Assembly (NCBI RefSeq): GCF_913058035.1
Contig: NZ_CAJXPA010000029.1
Coordinates: forward strand, 1-34,560
Direction of reading: 5' to 3'
Origin: an uncultured Paraglaciecola sp.
GTDB taxonomy: Bacteria > Pseudomonadota > Gammaproteobacteria > Enterobacterales > Alteromonadaceae
DNA: 34,560 bases
Both the position numbers and the translations under genes were made by a program. Every line of letters starts with the position of its first letter. The first letter of the stretch is position 1. Positions 25,822 through 34,502 of this stretch are shown piece after piece. The notes under the pieces were generated by a model, which did no database searches, was not told where the DNA came from, and worked only from the letters and a program-made list of their open reading frames with translations.

Positions 25822-26484
25822 CTAATGCCGCCTAAAATTATCTGGATTGTCATAATAAGGCTCGATAGAGACCACATCAAGAATGTAAGCCGAGGTACCT
25901 AAAGGGTCTTCAAACAAACCTCGGCGAAAAATGCCATCCAAGCGATAGGCTTGGTTTATGTCAAAATCGGTGAAGCCGCTGTTAAGTTGTGCAAATATCA
26001 TTTGGTTAGGTGGTGGTGATGGAAAATGCAGGCACGCGCCAAAATACGGCACGATAAAAATATGATTTAGGCTCCGATCCGCAACATAGCCTACAGGCAC
26101 AATAAAACCAGAAATAGACACCGCTTTGTTATCAAACGTATCCACGCTGTTGGTAGAAATCATTGCGGCACCATATTCATTGTCAGTACTGGCTTGCAAA
26201 GACAAAAAAATGGTGTCAGCTAACTCGGTTGGTGTGCTTGCCTGCATTTGTTGATACTTTTCTAATACTGACTTTTCATTATCAGGCAGCAGTTGCCACC
26301 ATTGGACCTGCAAAATAGGACTAAGTGCCTGATATTTATTTTGCAGGTGCGCCTCGTCAGTTTGATAGAGTTTGGGTTTGAATAACAACCATTGTGCAAG
26401 TGTCGGTTGGAAGTTTACATAGGCATAACCGGCAGCCACACCAAGTAGCAAGCATGTAATGAAAAAGACAAAAATTTTAGCCAT
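25822..26484 (-). CDS. DUF3299 periplasmic/membrane-anchored protein (first copy)
   Basis: A 220-residue protein with one N-terminal hydrophobic helix (residues 4-24) that anchors it in the inner membrane or acts as signal. The DUF3299 core is at ~135-175: SISGFIVPVGY, HIFIVPYFGACLHFPSPPPN, then a LDGIFRRGLFED segment. Cys and His in GACLHFP are a plausible metal site. DUF3299 proteins occur in Zrg-type zinc gene sets in Vibrio and Alteromonadales. It is the last gene of a three-gene minus-strand operon (27619 to 25822). Its sister at 27041-27619 shares the core but lacks the long N-terminal region. Confidence 0.85.
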   Translation of the reverse strand: MAKIFVFFITCLLLGVAAGYAYVNFQPTLAQWLLFKPKLYQTDEAHLQNKYQALSPILQVQWWQLLPDNEKSVLEKYQQMQASTPTELADTIFLSLQASTDNEYGAAMISTNSVDTFDNKAVSISGFIVPVGYVADRSLNHIFIVPYFGACLHFPSPPPNQMIFAQLNSGFTDFDINQAYRLDGIFRRGLFEDPLGTSAYILDVVSIEPYYDNPDNFRRH

Positions 26485-26554
26485 ATTGTTCGTAATCGTT
26501 TAATAAAATCTTCAAGTTATTTTGATCAATGATTGTGTTGTTTGCGAAAAAATA

Positions 26555-27037
26555 CTAATTAGCTCTCACATCAATTCGCTGTACCTTCGAGTAAGGTAAA
26601 GACCCTTTCATCGCATCAATCCATATCAAGATATGACTATCTCCACTTGCCTTTACGACGAAATCTAGTGTGTATACACCGTTAAGTGCGTCTATTTGAA
26701 TATTATCATTAGCTTCCAGTAAAATATCGTCGCTGGAGGTAAAGCGTAAATACACATTTTTATATGCAGTCGGTAAATGATAATTTATATCGACACGCTG
26801 AGTTTTAGCAATCGAAGCTACTATAGTCTTCTTATGTTTTAGCGTCAGTCCTGCAGATATAAATGCAGACGAGTGGCGCTGCGTTAATGGATGTGTTTGC
26901 CCAAATTGCTTCATATGACTAAAATTCCCAAAACCCCTAGGGTCATGATAGTCACAGGCATGAATTAAAAATGAAAAACTAGATATGACTATATTGGCAA
27001 AAGTAAAAATTATTCCATATTTTATTCGCGACATCAT
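26555..27037 (-). CDS. Secreted protein of unknown function within the zinc operon
   Basis: A 160-residue protein with a signal peptide (residues ~5-27). The mature N-terminus is rich in possible metal ligands (CDYHDPRGFGNFSHM, then QTHPLTQRH). The remainder is beta-rich (VDINYHLPTAYKNVYLRF, LNGVYTLDFVV, SHILIWIDAM), looking like a single immunoglobulin-like domain. I do not recognise the family. It starts three bases after the stop of the upstream DUF3299 gene, with GAGG eight bases before the ATG, so it belongs to the same operon. Its position between two DUF3299 proteins suggests a part in zinc or metal handling outside the cytoplasm. Confidence 0.72.
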   Translation of the reverse strand: MMSRIKYGIIFTFANIVISSFSFLIHACDYHDPRGFGNFSHMKQFGQTHPLTQRHSSAFISAGLTLKHKKTIVASIAKTQRVDINYHLPTAYKNVYLRFTSSDDILLEANDNIQIDALNGVYTLDFVVKASGDSHILIWIDAMKGSLPYSKVQRIDVRAN

Positions 27038-27040
27038 AAT

Positions 27041-27619
27041 TTAGTCCTCATAGGGAGAATATGCGTCCAATCGCAATGTGTACGCTGAACTGCCCAGCCC
27101 ATTCACGGTATGAGCTATTTGCAAGGTTCCCTCAAACCAATAAGGATCGAGCAGAGTGTTAAGCTGAACACCGGATTGAAACTCTGCGTAAATGATTTGA
27201 TTAGGAGGGGGGGGAGGCATGTGTAAGCAAGCGCCAAAATAAGGCACAATAAAAAAATGCGTGACACGCTGCTGCTCATCAGACTGCAATGGTACGATAA
27301 AACCCGGTAATCTAATCCGCGCCTGATCAAAGGCATCAATCACACGAGTAGACTGAAGCGCTTGTGCAAAGCGTTTTGCGGTTTCGTTTGATTCACTTAA
27401 AGTACTGAGTGATTCGATATTGTCATTATCTTCGCCATCCTCAATATCAAGTAAAAAATCAGGTGGATTAAGCAATGCCGCCAAATCATCTGCAGGCATC
27501 AGTTGTGTCCATTCAATCTCATTATATTTAGCATCCGCAATAGCGGTTTTTCCGGTTGAGAGGCTAACTGCAACCAGTAGAACAAACACGAGTCGATGTA
27601 TAGTTAACATTACTTTCAC
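27041..27619 (-). CDS. DUF3299 periplasmic protein (second copy)
   Basis: A 192-residue secreted protein with a signal peptide (~1-29, ending TAIADA). The DUF3299 core is present: RLPGFIVPLQ, HFFIVPYFGACLHMPPPPPN (~120-145), then WFEGTLQIAHTVNGLGSS. It differs from the copy at 25822-26484 by having an acidic N-terminal stretch (DIEDGEDNDNIE) and PPPPP in place of PSPPP. It is the first gene of the minus-strand operon and divergent from the ABC transporter genes, with a Zur box in the shared region. Function unknown but linked to zinc uptake by context. Confidence 0.86.
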   Translation of the reverse strand: MKVMLTIHRLVFVLLVAVSLSTGKTAIADAKYNEIEWTQLMPADDLAALLNPPDFLLDIEDGEDNDNIESLSTLSESNETAKRFAQALQSTRVIDAFDQARIRLPGFIVPLQSDEQQRVTHFFIVPYFGACLHMPPPPPNQIIYAEFQSGVQLNTLLDPYWFEGTLQIAHTVNGLGSSAYTLRLDAYSPYED

Positions 27620-27660
27620 TTAAAATGTACCTGCTCAGATAACTTGTTTACGCACGAATC

Positions 27661-27681
27661 AAATGATATAACATAACAATT
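27661..27681. promoter_or_regulatory. Zur box between the DUF3299 operon and the ABC transporter operon
   Basis: AAATGATATAACATAACAATT fits the Zur consensus AAATGTTATAnTATAACATTT at 17 of 20 defined positions. It lies 42 bases after the DUF3299 start and 37 bases before the ABC ATPase start, in a divergent promoter region. It is the second such site in the island and joins the two operons into one Zur regulon. Confidence 0.82.
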
Positions 27682-27717
27682 AAAAAAAGTAGCTGAAACT
27701 AAGAAGGAGCCTATAAG

Positions 27718-28422
27718 ATGTCATCGTTTGCTCTTGAAATTGAGAATCTGCGTTATACCTACTCGAAAAACACTGATAGCGTTTTGTCCATACCAAAATG
27801 GCAACTTAAGCTTGGCGAACGTGTATTTTTATATGGTGATTCTGGCTCTGGAAAAACCACGTTTCTGAATATTTTATGCGGTATTATGGTCCCTAGTAGC
27901 GGCCGAATAACACTATTCAATGAAGAATTAGATAATATGTCGGATCGTAAGCGTGATCGCTTTAGAGCTAAAAATATCGGTGTAGTCTTTCAAAAATTTA
28001 ATCTTATCCCCTATCTAACGGTATCAAAAAATATTGAACTCGCGGCTTTTTTTGCTAACTACTCTATGTTCAAAAGTGACAATACAGATATAAAAATTCG
28101 TACACAAACCCTGATTGAAAATTTGAACTTACCTAAGGATATTTTGAACACACAAGTCAGGTATTTAAGCACTGGGCAACAACAGCGCGTTGCAATCGCA
28201 CGAGCTTTAATCAACCAGCCGAAATTACTGTTAGTTGACGAACCCACCTCTGCTTTAGATGCTTCTGCAAGGGATGCATTCATGCAAGTGTTAATGCATA
28301 TGTGCGACGCAGCCAATACCACACTAATTTTTGTAAGCCATGATCTTGCACTTGGTAATTATTTTGAGCGAAAGGTAGACCTTTCTTCACTTAGCTCACC
28401 TGAGTTTGAAATGTCGCTATGA
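27718..28422 (+). CDS. ABC transporter ATP-binding protein, LolD/FtsE-like, zinc-linked
   Basis: A 234-residue ATPase of the MacB/LolD/FtsE branch. Walker A is GDSGSGKTT (40-48), the Q-loop VVFQKFNLIPYL (~90), the signature LSTGQQQRVAIAR (~150; the second G of LSGGQ is T) and Walker B LLLVDEPTSALD followed by the switch H in VSHD. AAGGAG lies eight bases before the ATG. Its last four bases overlap the permease start. The Zur box upstream places it with the zinc genes; Zrg systems contain just such an ATPase and permease. The role in zinc uptake (direct transport or mechanical) is inferred. Confidence 0.9.
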   Translation: MSSFALEIENLRYTYSKNTDSVLSIPKWQLKLGERVFLYGDSGSGKTTFLNILCGIMVPSSGRITLFNEELDNMSDRKRDRFRAKNIGVVFQKFNLIPYLTVSKNIELAAFFANYSMFKSDNTDIKIRTQTLIENLNLPKDILNTQVRYLSTGQQQRVAIARALINQPKLLLVDEPTSALDASARDAFMQVLMHMCDAANTTLIFVSHDLALGNYFERKVDLSSLSSPEFEMSL

Positions 28423-29660
28423 AAATCTTACTTTCAGTTGCATGGAACAGTTTATTGAGCCGCAAAAAAACAGTCGTTTTGACCTTACTTTCACTTTGTG
28501 TCAGTACCATGGTTTTGATCAGCGTAGAACACATTCGACTGCAAGCAAAGGAGAGCTTTAATCGAACTATATCGAGCGTAGACTTAATTGTGGGCGCGCC
28601 AAGTGGGCAGCTAAATATGCTGCTCTACTCAATATTTAGAATGGGCAACCCCACTAACAACATAAAGTACGAAAGCTTTTTGATGTTGCAACAACATGAA
28701 GTAGTTGAGTGGGCAATTCCCCTATCATTAGGAGACTCACATAGAGGCTTTCGAGTAATGGGTACCAATGGCAGCTACTTCACGCATTATAAATATGGCA
28801 ATAATCAAAATTTAAGGTTCAAAGAAGGCCGCGAGTTTGATGGGCTTTTTGACGCTGTGATAGGTGCTGATGTGGCAAAAACCCTTGGATATCAAGTCAA
28901 TGACAAGATTGTTATCGCCCATGGTATCGGCAGTACAAGCTTTACACATCACGAGCAAGCACCGTTCGTGGTTAGTGGTATATTGCTGCCAACAGGTTCG
29001 CCTGTCGACAAAACGGTCCATATCAGTCTTGAAGCTATCGAGGCAGTTCACCTACCACCTTCCACTATACAGACTGTTTTAAATAATCCAAAAAACGCAG
29101 CGCTGAGGCCAGAGAGTATTACGTCAGTAATGCTAGGACTCACAAATAAGTTTGCCATTTTTAGAATGCAGAGAGAGCTAAATAACTACTCAAATGATCG
29201 ACTTATGGCAATATTACCTGGTGTAGCGATGGCGGAACTTTGGAGCTTAATGTCAACGGTGGAAAATTTATTGCGGGCGATTGCAGCATTGGTACTCATA
29301 TCTTCTTTGTTTGGGCTAGCTACAATGCTTTTGGCTTCAATGAACGAAAGGCAGGGAGAAATTGCAGTATTGCGTGTTTTAGGTGCAGGCCCTTTCACAC
29401 TATTACTACTCATACTTTTCGAGTCCCTTATTTTGATTTGTATATCAATAGCGATGGCAATCAGTGGATTAAAAGTAATGCTAGTGATATTAGACGGGTG
29501 GATGGTTTCCGAGTTTGGTTTGTTTCTAAGTCACAATTTATTATCTTCTGAAATCGTTAGCCTAATTGGCTTAGTGATATTAGCAACCATGATAGTGTCT
29601 CTTTATCCGGGGATTGAGGCATATAAAAAAGCCTTGCATATGCAGCTAACAGGAAAGTAA
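28419..29660 (+). CDS. FtsX-like ABC transporter permease, zinc-linked
   Basis: A 413-residue MacB/FtsX-type permease: N-terminal helix (~18-38), a long periplasmic domain (~40-270) and three C-terminal helices (~285-310, ~325-350, ~370-395). FtsX features include SRKKTVVLTLLSLCVSTMVL, and MLLASMNERQGEIAVLRVLG just before the second helix, as in most FtsX proteins. It forms a coupled pair with the ATPase at 27718 (ATGA overlap). Most such permeases extract lipoproteins or transmit force, so a direct zinc channel is not certain. No terminator was seen after it. Confidence 0.9.
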   Translation: MKILLSVAWNSLLSRKKTVVLTLLSLCVSTMVLISVEHIRLQAKESFNRTISSVDLIVGAPSGQLNMLLYSIFRMGNPTNNIKYESFLMLQQHEVVEWAIPLSLGDSHRGFRVMGTNGSYFTHYKYGNNQNLRFKEGREFDGLFDAVIGADVAKTLGYQVNDKIVIAHGIGSTSFTHHEQAPFVVSGILLPTGSPVDKTVHISLEAIEAVHLPPSTIQTVLNNPKNAALRPESITSVMLGLTNKFAIFRMQRELNNYSNDRLMAILPGVAMAELWSLMSTVENLLRAIAALVLISSLFGLATMLLASMNERQGEIAVLRVLGAGPFTLLLLILFESLILICISIAMAISGLKVMLVILDGWMVSEFGLFLSHNLLSSEIVSLIGLVILATMIVSLYPGIEAYKKALHMQLTGK

Positions 29661-30640
29661 CTAATGAGCATGTTTTGGAATCGTTTAGTCTAAAATTTCA
29701 GCCATAATCATACCTTACTGTTTGATGGATTCGTGCGCGAATATATTACTTTATCCTTCTTGACAAAGATTGGTTAATCCTTCCTTCACTAAGCAGGATT
29801 TGGATCCCTTCTGGAATGACTAGACATAAGCTCTCTTTAAAATTTATCCACTTGCATGTTTCATAGTGATAAGAATCACGGGGACAAAACACTTGAAAAC
29901 CGACTATTAACTAAACGTCAGCAATCATGCAAATTTTGACATTTACTAAGACCACTCAATTCCTCCTATGATCGATCGCTTATCAATCATGTTTTTTTAT
30001 TCATTCTTATGACCAGTTGAACTCGTAGCCCAGTGGCGTCGCTCAAGAGAACAGTATATAACTATCGCATCTAATCAGAGCTTAACCAAAAATTGATAGA
30101 AGACAATGGTGATCTATACGCACAATTATTTCGTTTCGAAAAATTAAATAGCGGTAAATACTTAAATAACCTACAGCTTAACATCGTAAAAATTGGTTCA
30201 GAACTGTGAGCATTTTGCCCAAGACAAGATACCGATCGATTTAGCTCAACAACTAACGATATCGATGCTCCAATAAATGTAAGAAAAAATTTGGAATGCC
30301 TTGAAGTTAGAGTTTAATAATACCCAACTGTCACAGTTTTCTTATTTAATGGATATCACTTCCAATAATGTACGTACACTAATTGATTAGCCGCAGCCAG
30401 AAATTAAAGTTATTGCGGATTAAAGATGGTCAATGGAACTGAATATTTCAAATTCATCAAGATATTAATCCCAATGATAGCTTTACAGCGCCAAACCAAG
30501 AGAATGATCATTTATAGCATCTTGGTGACTTGATTGGAGGTGAATCTCGACGGGTTGATATATAAAAAAACGAGATTATATTTAGATAATAGAAGCGGCT
30601 AGATTTTTACTTATCGAAAAGCTGCAAGCTCTTTAATAGA
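29661..30640. other. Decayed or non-coding region
   Basis: About 1 kb without a complete gene. Plus-strand scraps such as LIEDNGDLYAQLFRFEKL (near 30080-30150) and QLSQFSYLMDITSNNVRTLI (near 30320-30390) read like former protein but are cut by stops and frameshifts, and I cannot name the family. No RNA gene or repeat was recognised. Confidence 0.45.
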
Positions 30641-31008
30641 ATTCCGCATCCTTTACTATTAGTTGTGCGAGCGCATTTTTATCGTTGCCATCAGCAGGCG
30701 TTAATACTATTCCGAGTGCTCCAGCATAAAAGACGATAGATACTTTATCGTTTCGTTTAATTGCTTCGTTAACATTATGGGAAAACGTTTCAGTAATGAG
30801 TGTTAACTAGCTTGATTCAACGAACCTGAAGCATTCAATAGAAGTACAATATTACTTCCTTTTCTTGAGACTAACGGACGACATATTGAAGCAGGTTTTT
30901 TATTTTAATCTTTTTTAAAATTTGATAATAACTCTTGGTGGTGCACTGGTATCTTAAAATAATAGTTTCATAAGGTAAGGTCTCAAGATATATGATCAGT
31001 AATATCAT
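30640..31008 (-). pseudogene. Remnant of a von Willebrand factor A domain protein (YfbK-like)
   Basis: The minus-strand ATG at 31008 keeps an excellent ribosome binding site (AGGAGG, six bases before it). Scattered over frames downstream are SNIVLLLNASGSL, the equivalent of the VWA MIDAS motif DxSGSM (now NASGSL), and KVSIVFYAGALGIVLTPADG, typical of the YfbK-type VWA domain. Stops and frameshifts separate them. The metal-binding aspartate is lost, so the piece is inactive even where readable. Confidence 0.65.
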
Positions 31009-31128
31009 GGTTAACCTCCTATAAATTCATAATCTACATTACCTATATAATGGCATATTGAGCAGATCAGGAATGTGGATTATCCTTTTTTAGTCTCGTC
31101 TTGGTAATACACAGAAGTACCCAAGACC

Positions 31129-31551
31129 ATGACTCAATCATCAGACTCAGACGAATCAAAAAAATCAGTATATTTGTTACAGACATAAATAGCTGATTTA
31201 AAGAACGTAGGAGCAAGATTTAATGAGAGTCGAAAGCAACTTCAGCTAGTCATTCAGCCTACTGGGAACGGCACTTGGAATTGGCAAGTACAATCGGGCG
31301 AGACTGAATTTAATGAGCCCTTGGGGAACATGATTGGCTATAATTTGGAAGAACGGTTGCCACTCAGCACACTAACATGGCTGGTTCAAGCTCACTTCAA
31401 GGATTTGAAAGAATCAGAATGCCTACTTAACGAATATTGCGCAGGTAAAGCCGAGTCCTATATTTTTTGAATCTCATATGAAACATAAAACCGTGATTGG
31501 ATAGAGTTTCTGGATACGGGGAAGGTTATAAAAACACAGCCTGTTGCATAA
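31129..31551 (+). pseudogene. Remnant of a PAS-domain signalling protein
   Basis: One plus-strand frame from the ATG at 31129 reads through a complete PAS (PAS_3-like) domain: RKQLQLVIQPTGNGTWNWQV, GNMIGYNLEERLPLS, TWLVQAHFKDLKESE and WIEFLDTGKVIK. It is interrupted by in-frame stops at 31186 (TAA), after ESYIF (TGA near 31468) and after ISYET (TAA near 31483), and ends at 31549-31551. The output domain, usually GGDEF in this type, is gone. Because the frame itself is kept, the decay seems recent and by point mutation. Confidence 0.75.
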
Positions 31552-31728
31552 AACGGGCTTATCGTTTATCTTCCCATGCACTCTTAGCTGGTATGTTTAC
31601 CGGCACTTTTGAGATGTTAGCACAACAACAGTTGACTTTTTTTGAACACTCGACGCAAGTAATGCGTAATAATAAACAACACTATATCAGCACTCTTTTT
31701 GCTAACGATTACTTAATGGAAACCAATA

Positions 31729-32325
31729 ATGAATAACCTTAAAACAGCACTGCTAATAGGCTCTATTTGCACTTTAGCTGCCTGCTCGCCTTCAACACCA
31801 CCCTCAACATCACCCACAACACCACTAGCAACAGCGCCAGCATCACTGCCAGTGTCAACAACAGATAATACAAGCTTGTTTGAGCGCACTATTCTTACCG
31901 CAACAGGCGATACCCTTGGCACCCTTTCTTTAAAAGATCTTGGTGAGGGAGGCACAGAAGTAACAGTTACAGTGAGTGGCCTTGATGGTGCTGGTACTCA
32001 TGCCATGCATTTCCATGAAATAGGTGCGTGTGAAGCCCCTAGTTTTAAATCCTCAGGTGGTCATTTTAACCCAATGAATATGGCCCATGGAAAGTTATCT
32101 GCCGATGGTCCGCATGCTGGCGACATGATGAATATGGAAGTCGGAGCTGACGGTACCGGAACACTAACGATTATTAACGAGCGTGCTTCCATTGATGGTG
32201 ACCACGGATTGCCTGCGTTACTTGACGCTGATGGTACAGCTCTCATTATACATGAACGAGGTGATGACTATACTACCCAGCCAACAGGAGCTGCTGGTGG
32301 ACGTATAGGTTGCGCAGTTCTGTAA
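31729..32325 (+). CDS. sodC: Cu/Zn superoxide dismutase, lipoprotein form
   Basis: A 198-residue enzyme converting superoxide to O2 and H2O2 outside the cytoplasm. The lipobox LAAC places lipidated C19 after the signal, followed by a Pro/Ser/Thr-rich linker (~20-45). The Cu/Zn ligands are present: HFHEIGACE (Cu His pair), SSGGHFNP (bridging His), then HGKLSADGPHAGD (zinc site) and ALIIHERGDDY (last Cu His). The two disulphide cysteines are in GAC and IGCAVL, and the final arginine of the channel is in GGRIGC. The lipid anchor and linker are less usual than soluble SodC but known. The start ATG overlaps a short upstream open frame. A strong terminator follows. It uses zinc, fitting the neighbouring zinc island. 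Confidence 0.95.
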   Translation: MNNLKTALLIGSICTLAACSPSTPPSTSPTTPLATAPASLPVSTTDNTSLFERTILTATGDTLGTLSLKDLGEGGTEVTVTVSGLDGAGTHAMHFHEIGACEAPSFKSSGGHFNPMNMAHGKLSADGPHAGDMMNMEVGADGTGTLTIINERASIDGDHGLPALLDADGTALIIHERGDDYTTQPTGAAGGRIGCAVL

Positions 32326-32400
32326 GTGCTATACCTTGCATAAACGTTACAAACAAACAGTACTTTGTAATGTTTGCTGTTAAGTATACAAGCTAATATA

Positions 32401-32436
32401 AAGCGCATCATTACCAACAATGATGCGCTTTTTTTT
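32401..32436 (+). terminator. Intrinsic terminator of sodC
   Basis: AAGCGCATCATT (32401-32412) pairs perfectly with AATGATGCGCTT (32419-32430) around ACCAAC and is followed by a run of T to 32436. A textbook rho-independent terminator 75 bases after the sodC stop codon. Confidence 0.93.
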
Positions 32437-32441
32437 GGACG

Positions 32442-32505
32442 TAATAAAAGGGGGCAGAACCAAATTAGATGATTAATAAAAGGGGTCAGAACCAAATTAG
32501 ATGAT
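32442..32505. repeat. 32-bp tandem direct repeat, two copies
   Basis: Bases 32442-32473 and 32474-32505 are the same 32-bp unit with one G/T difference; the unit includes GGGGTCAGAACC in copy two. A related GGGGTCAGA occurs at 2481-2489. Such GGGGTCAG motifs are often found beside transposase genes, and here the repeat is next to the IS110 relic. Confidence 0.9.
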
Positions 32506-32559
32506 AATGGTTAGTCAGCCCTATGGCTGATTCACGCCCTGAGGCATTCAACTAATTTG

Positions 32560-33855
32560 ACATCAGTGGAGGAGAATTCCCCCCTTTTAAAGCAAGTAGA
32601 TATTTAGCCCCGCATTACGAGTTATTACTCTTCCAGTATTTAAACAATATCTTGATTCATTTAAACGCGAGCTCTCTAATTGCGGCATTATAAATCTTTC
32701 CTTTTGCACCCTGTTGATTATGATACAAGGAAGCTCGTAAGGACTGGCTAACAGATTTTACTGACCACTCAATGAATGATTGTCGTAAGAGTTTTGAACA
32801 CTTTTATCGCCTATGTAGCCATAATTTTATACCACTGCCCTCAGTGACCAGCACAATACTTGAATAGGTTTGTACTCCAGCCACACTTATAAAGAGCGTC
32901 TCTATCTTGCCCATTATTACTAACAACCTAGAAACAAGACAAGGTCCTGTGGTGGATAATGTTTTGAAAATATGGGCGTTGCTCATACCGTTAAAAAACT
33001 CATAAGTGGCGATATTAAATGATTAATAGCCACGATGACGGCTTAAAGCTGTAATGCTGAAACCTTAATGTAAAACTGGCTTTACTCTTAGATGGCCTCA
33101 TATTCAGTCAATGGCATAGCACTGTATATTAACAATATACAGTGCTTTAATAGCGTTACCGCTTTTCCCCCTATACGATTAAAAGGCGCTCTGTTTATTG
33201 ATCCTCTTGCTCTTTTTAATTTAGTAATACTCAGCCAGTGAATGAGACATCAGAAAAAAACTACGTATCTTTATGCAAAGACCACTCTAGTACCTGAGGA
33301 TAGTATTGTTTCAAAGTATTTAAATACGGTCGATGTAGCGTTTTTTTAGCGTTAACAAGCCGTCTTCGTTATGCGGCTAGAAATTAGAGACTTCCGTTCC
33401 TGACACTTTGAGCATGTTGAGTGTTAGTTGTTTCTAGATCACGCAGTATCATGCCTAAGCCAAGTTCAGCATCGGTAGGTTCATCCTTCGCTCCGCTTGC
33501 TAAAAAGGCCGTTTTATAGCTTACAAAGATCGCAGTATCGATAGTAAACATAGTGACAATTTCTCCTTGTTAAGACCATAAACAATTGGCACTTTACATA
33601 ACTCATCCGCAACGGCTATTTAGACATGATATTACTGGTGGAGCGACATTATCTATTCGTCAATGTATTCTTGAACGTATTGTTAATGTTAAAACTGTGT
33701 TTTTTGATGGGAAATTCAGTGCATATATCATGATTACTGGTTGCCCAATCAATACCAATGTTTAACTGATAACATTGTTTACACGTCATTTCTCTCTCCC
33801 AAGCTTTAGGTTCGGCATTTATATTTACGCTTTTCGAAAGCATTATATATAGCAA
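32560..33855 (-). pseudogene. Decayed IS110-family transposase
   Basis: Minus-strand reading from ~33789 gives the IS110 N-terminus LNIGIDWATSNHDIC (the DEDD catalytic start, usually GIDWADxxHD), then DTAIFVSYKTAFLASGAKDE leading into DPTDAEL-like PTDAELGLGMILRD, RRRLVNAKKT and LKQYYPQVLEW. The C-terminal half (from ~32986) gives HIFKTLSTTGPCLVSRLLV, VTEGSGIKLWLHRR, a stop where IS110 has Y/W, then CSKLLRQSFIEWSV, GAKGKIYNAAIRELAFK, a second stop, and KYLLALKGG. Many stops and frameshifts show it is long dead. The terminal repeats and target could not be defined, as usual for IS110 elements, which lack inverted repeats. Confidence 0.82.
33118..33146. repeat. Perfect 13-bp palindrome with a 3-base loop
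   Basis: AGCACTGTATATT (33118-33130) and AATATACAGTGCT (33134-33146) flank AAC. It lies in the middle of the IS110 relic, between the N- and C-terminal remnants, and is followed by TTTAATAG. It may be a small inserted element or a terminator. Confidence 0.75.
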
Positions 33856-34390
33856 TAATTAAAGCAAGCCTTGAATACTCGTTTTGAAGTTTGGTTGGAC
33901 TAGCTACATTGAAAGCAAACCGGAAAACATTCAAGCGTGTGGTGAGCGAGTTAATTGTATGCAGCTAGCATATGACCTAGTGCAGAAACATTATGCTACT
34001 TTTCAAAATTGAATGACTGTACTGAGCTATCTTTTATCAGTCTAGATTGATTCACTCGTATGTCTGCAATTCACTTAAAGGGGCAAGTCGAATTGTACTG
34101 TAGATAATATTCAAAGCACATTCTGACGTCACAATCCTAGAATGCCTGAATATCCAGTTTATTCAACACACCGTTCGTCATAATAGATTTCAGTATCTAC
34201 CCTAATCATCTAACTGGGCAGAATATTTCATGTTTTATAAATGTGCAGTTTATAAATTTACTTAGTGTTTTAGCATGTAATCCTAATTTCAATAATGAAG
34301 TGGGTAAAGGTAAGTTATGTGATTTACCGTAAACGGCTCACAATGGGAATAAGAACAGGATACACCGTTATGTGTTTGTGTTTCTAGCGG
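33856..34390. other. Intergenic DNA, nothing recognised
   Basis: Non-coding-looking sequence between the IS110 relic and the rRNA operon end. No credible gene, RNA or repeat was found on either strand. Confidence 0.45.
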
Positions 34391-34393
34391 TAG

Positions 34394-34437
34394 CCCATCC
34401 TGCCCCTTGCTTCCCTACCCCTTACTTCCCTGCCCCC
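34394..34437 (-). repeat. C-rich 15-bp repeat; potential G-quadruplex on the minus strand
   Basis: Units of CTGCCCCTTGCTTCC type repeat 2.5 times. The minus strand carries five or more runs of three or more G separated by 2 and 6 bases, satisfying the usual quadruplex pattern. It lies downstream of the rRNA terminator, on the strand that would be non-template for the rRNA operon. Confidence 0.6.
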
Positions 34438-34465
34438 TGAATATCCCTAATCAATAGACATAAAA

Positions 34466-34492
34466 AAAGGCCACCTGAAACAGGTGGCCTTT
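34466..34492 (-). terminator. Terminator of the rRNA operon
   Basis: AAAGGCCACCTG (34466-34477) and CAGGTGGCCTTT (34481-34492) form a perfect 12-bp stem with a three-base loop. Read on the minus strand it is followed by seven T (34468 down to 34462). It stands just after the 5S rRNA 3' end. Confidence 0.93.
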
Positions 34493-34502
34493 CTTATTAT
34501 GA

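Noticed and set aside
31497-31736. Open frame of 79 codons ending inside the sodC start
   Set aside because: Its beginning is the readable end of the PAS relic in the same region and its remainder has no recognisable features or ribosome binding site, so it looks like chance.
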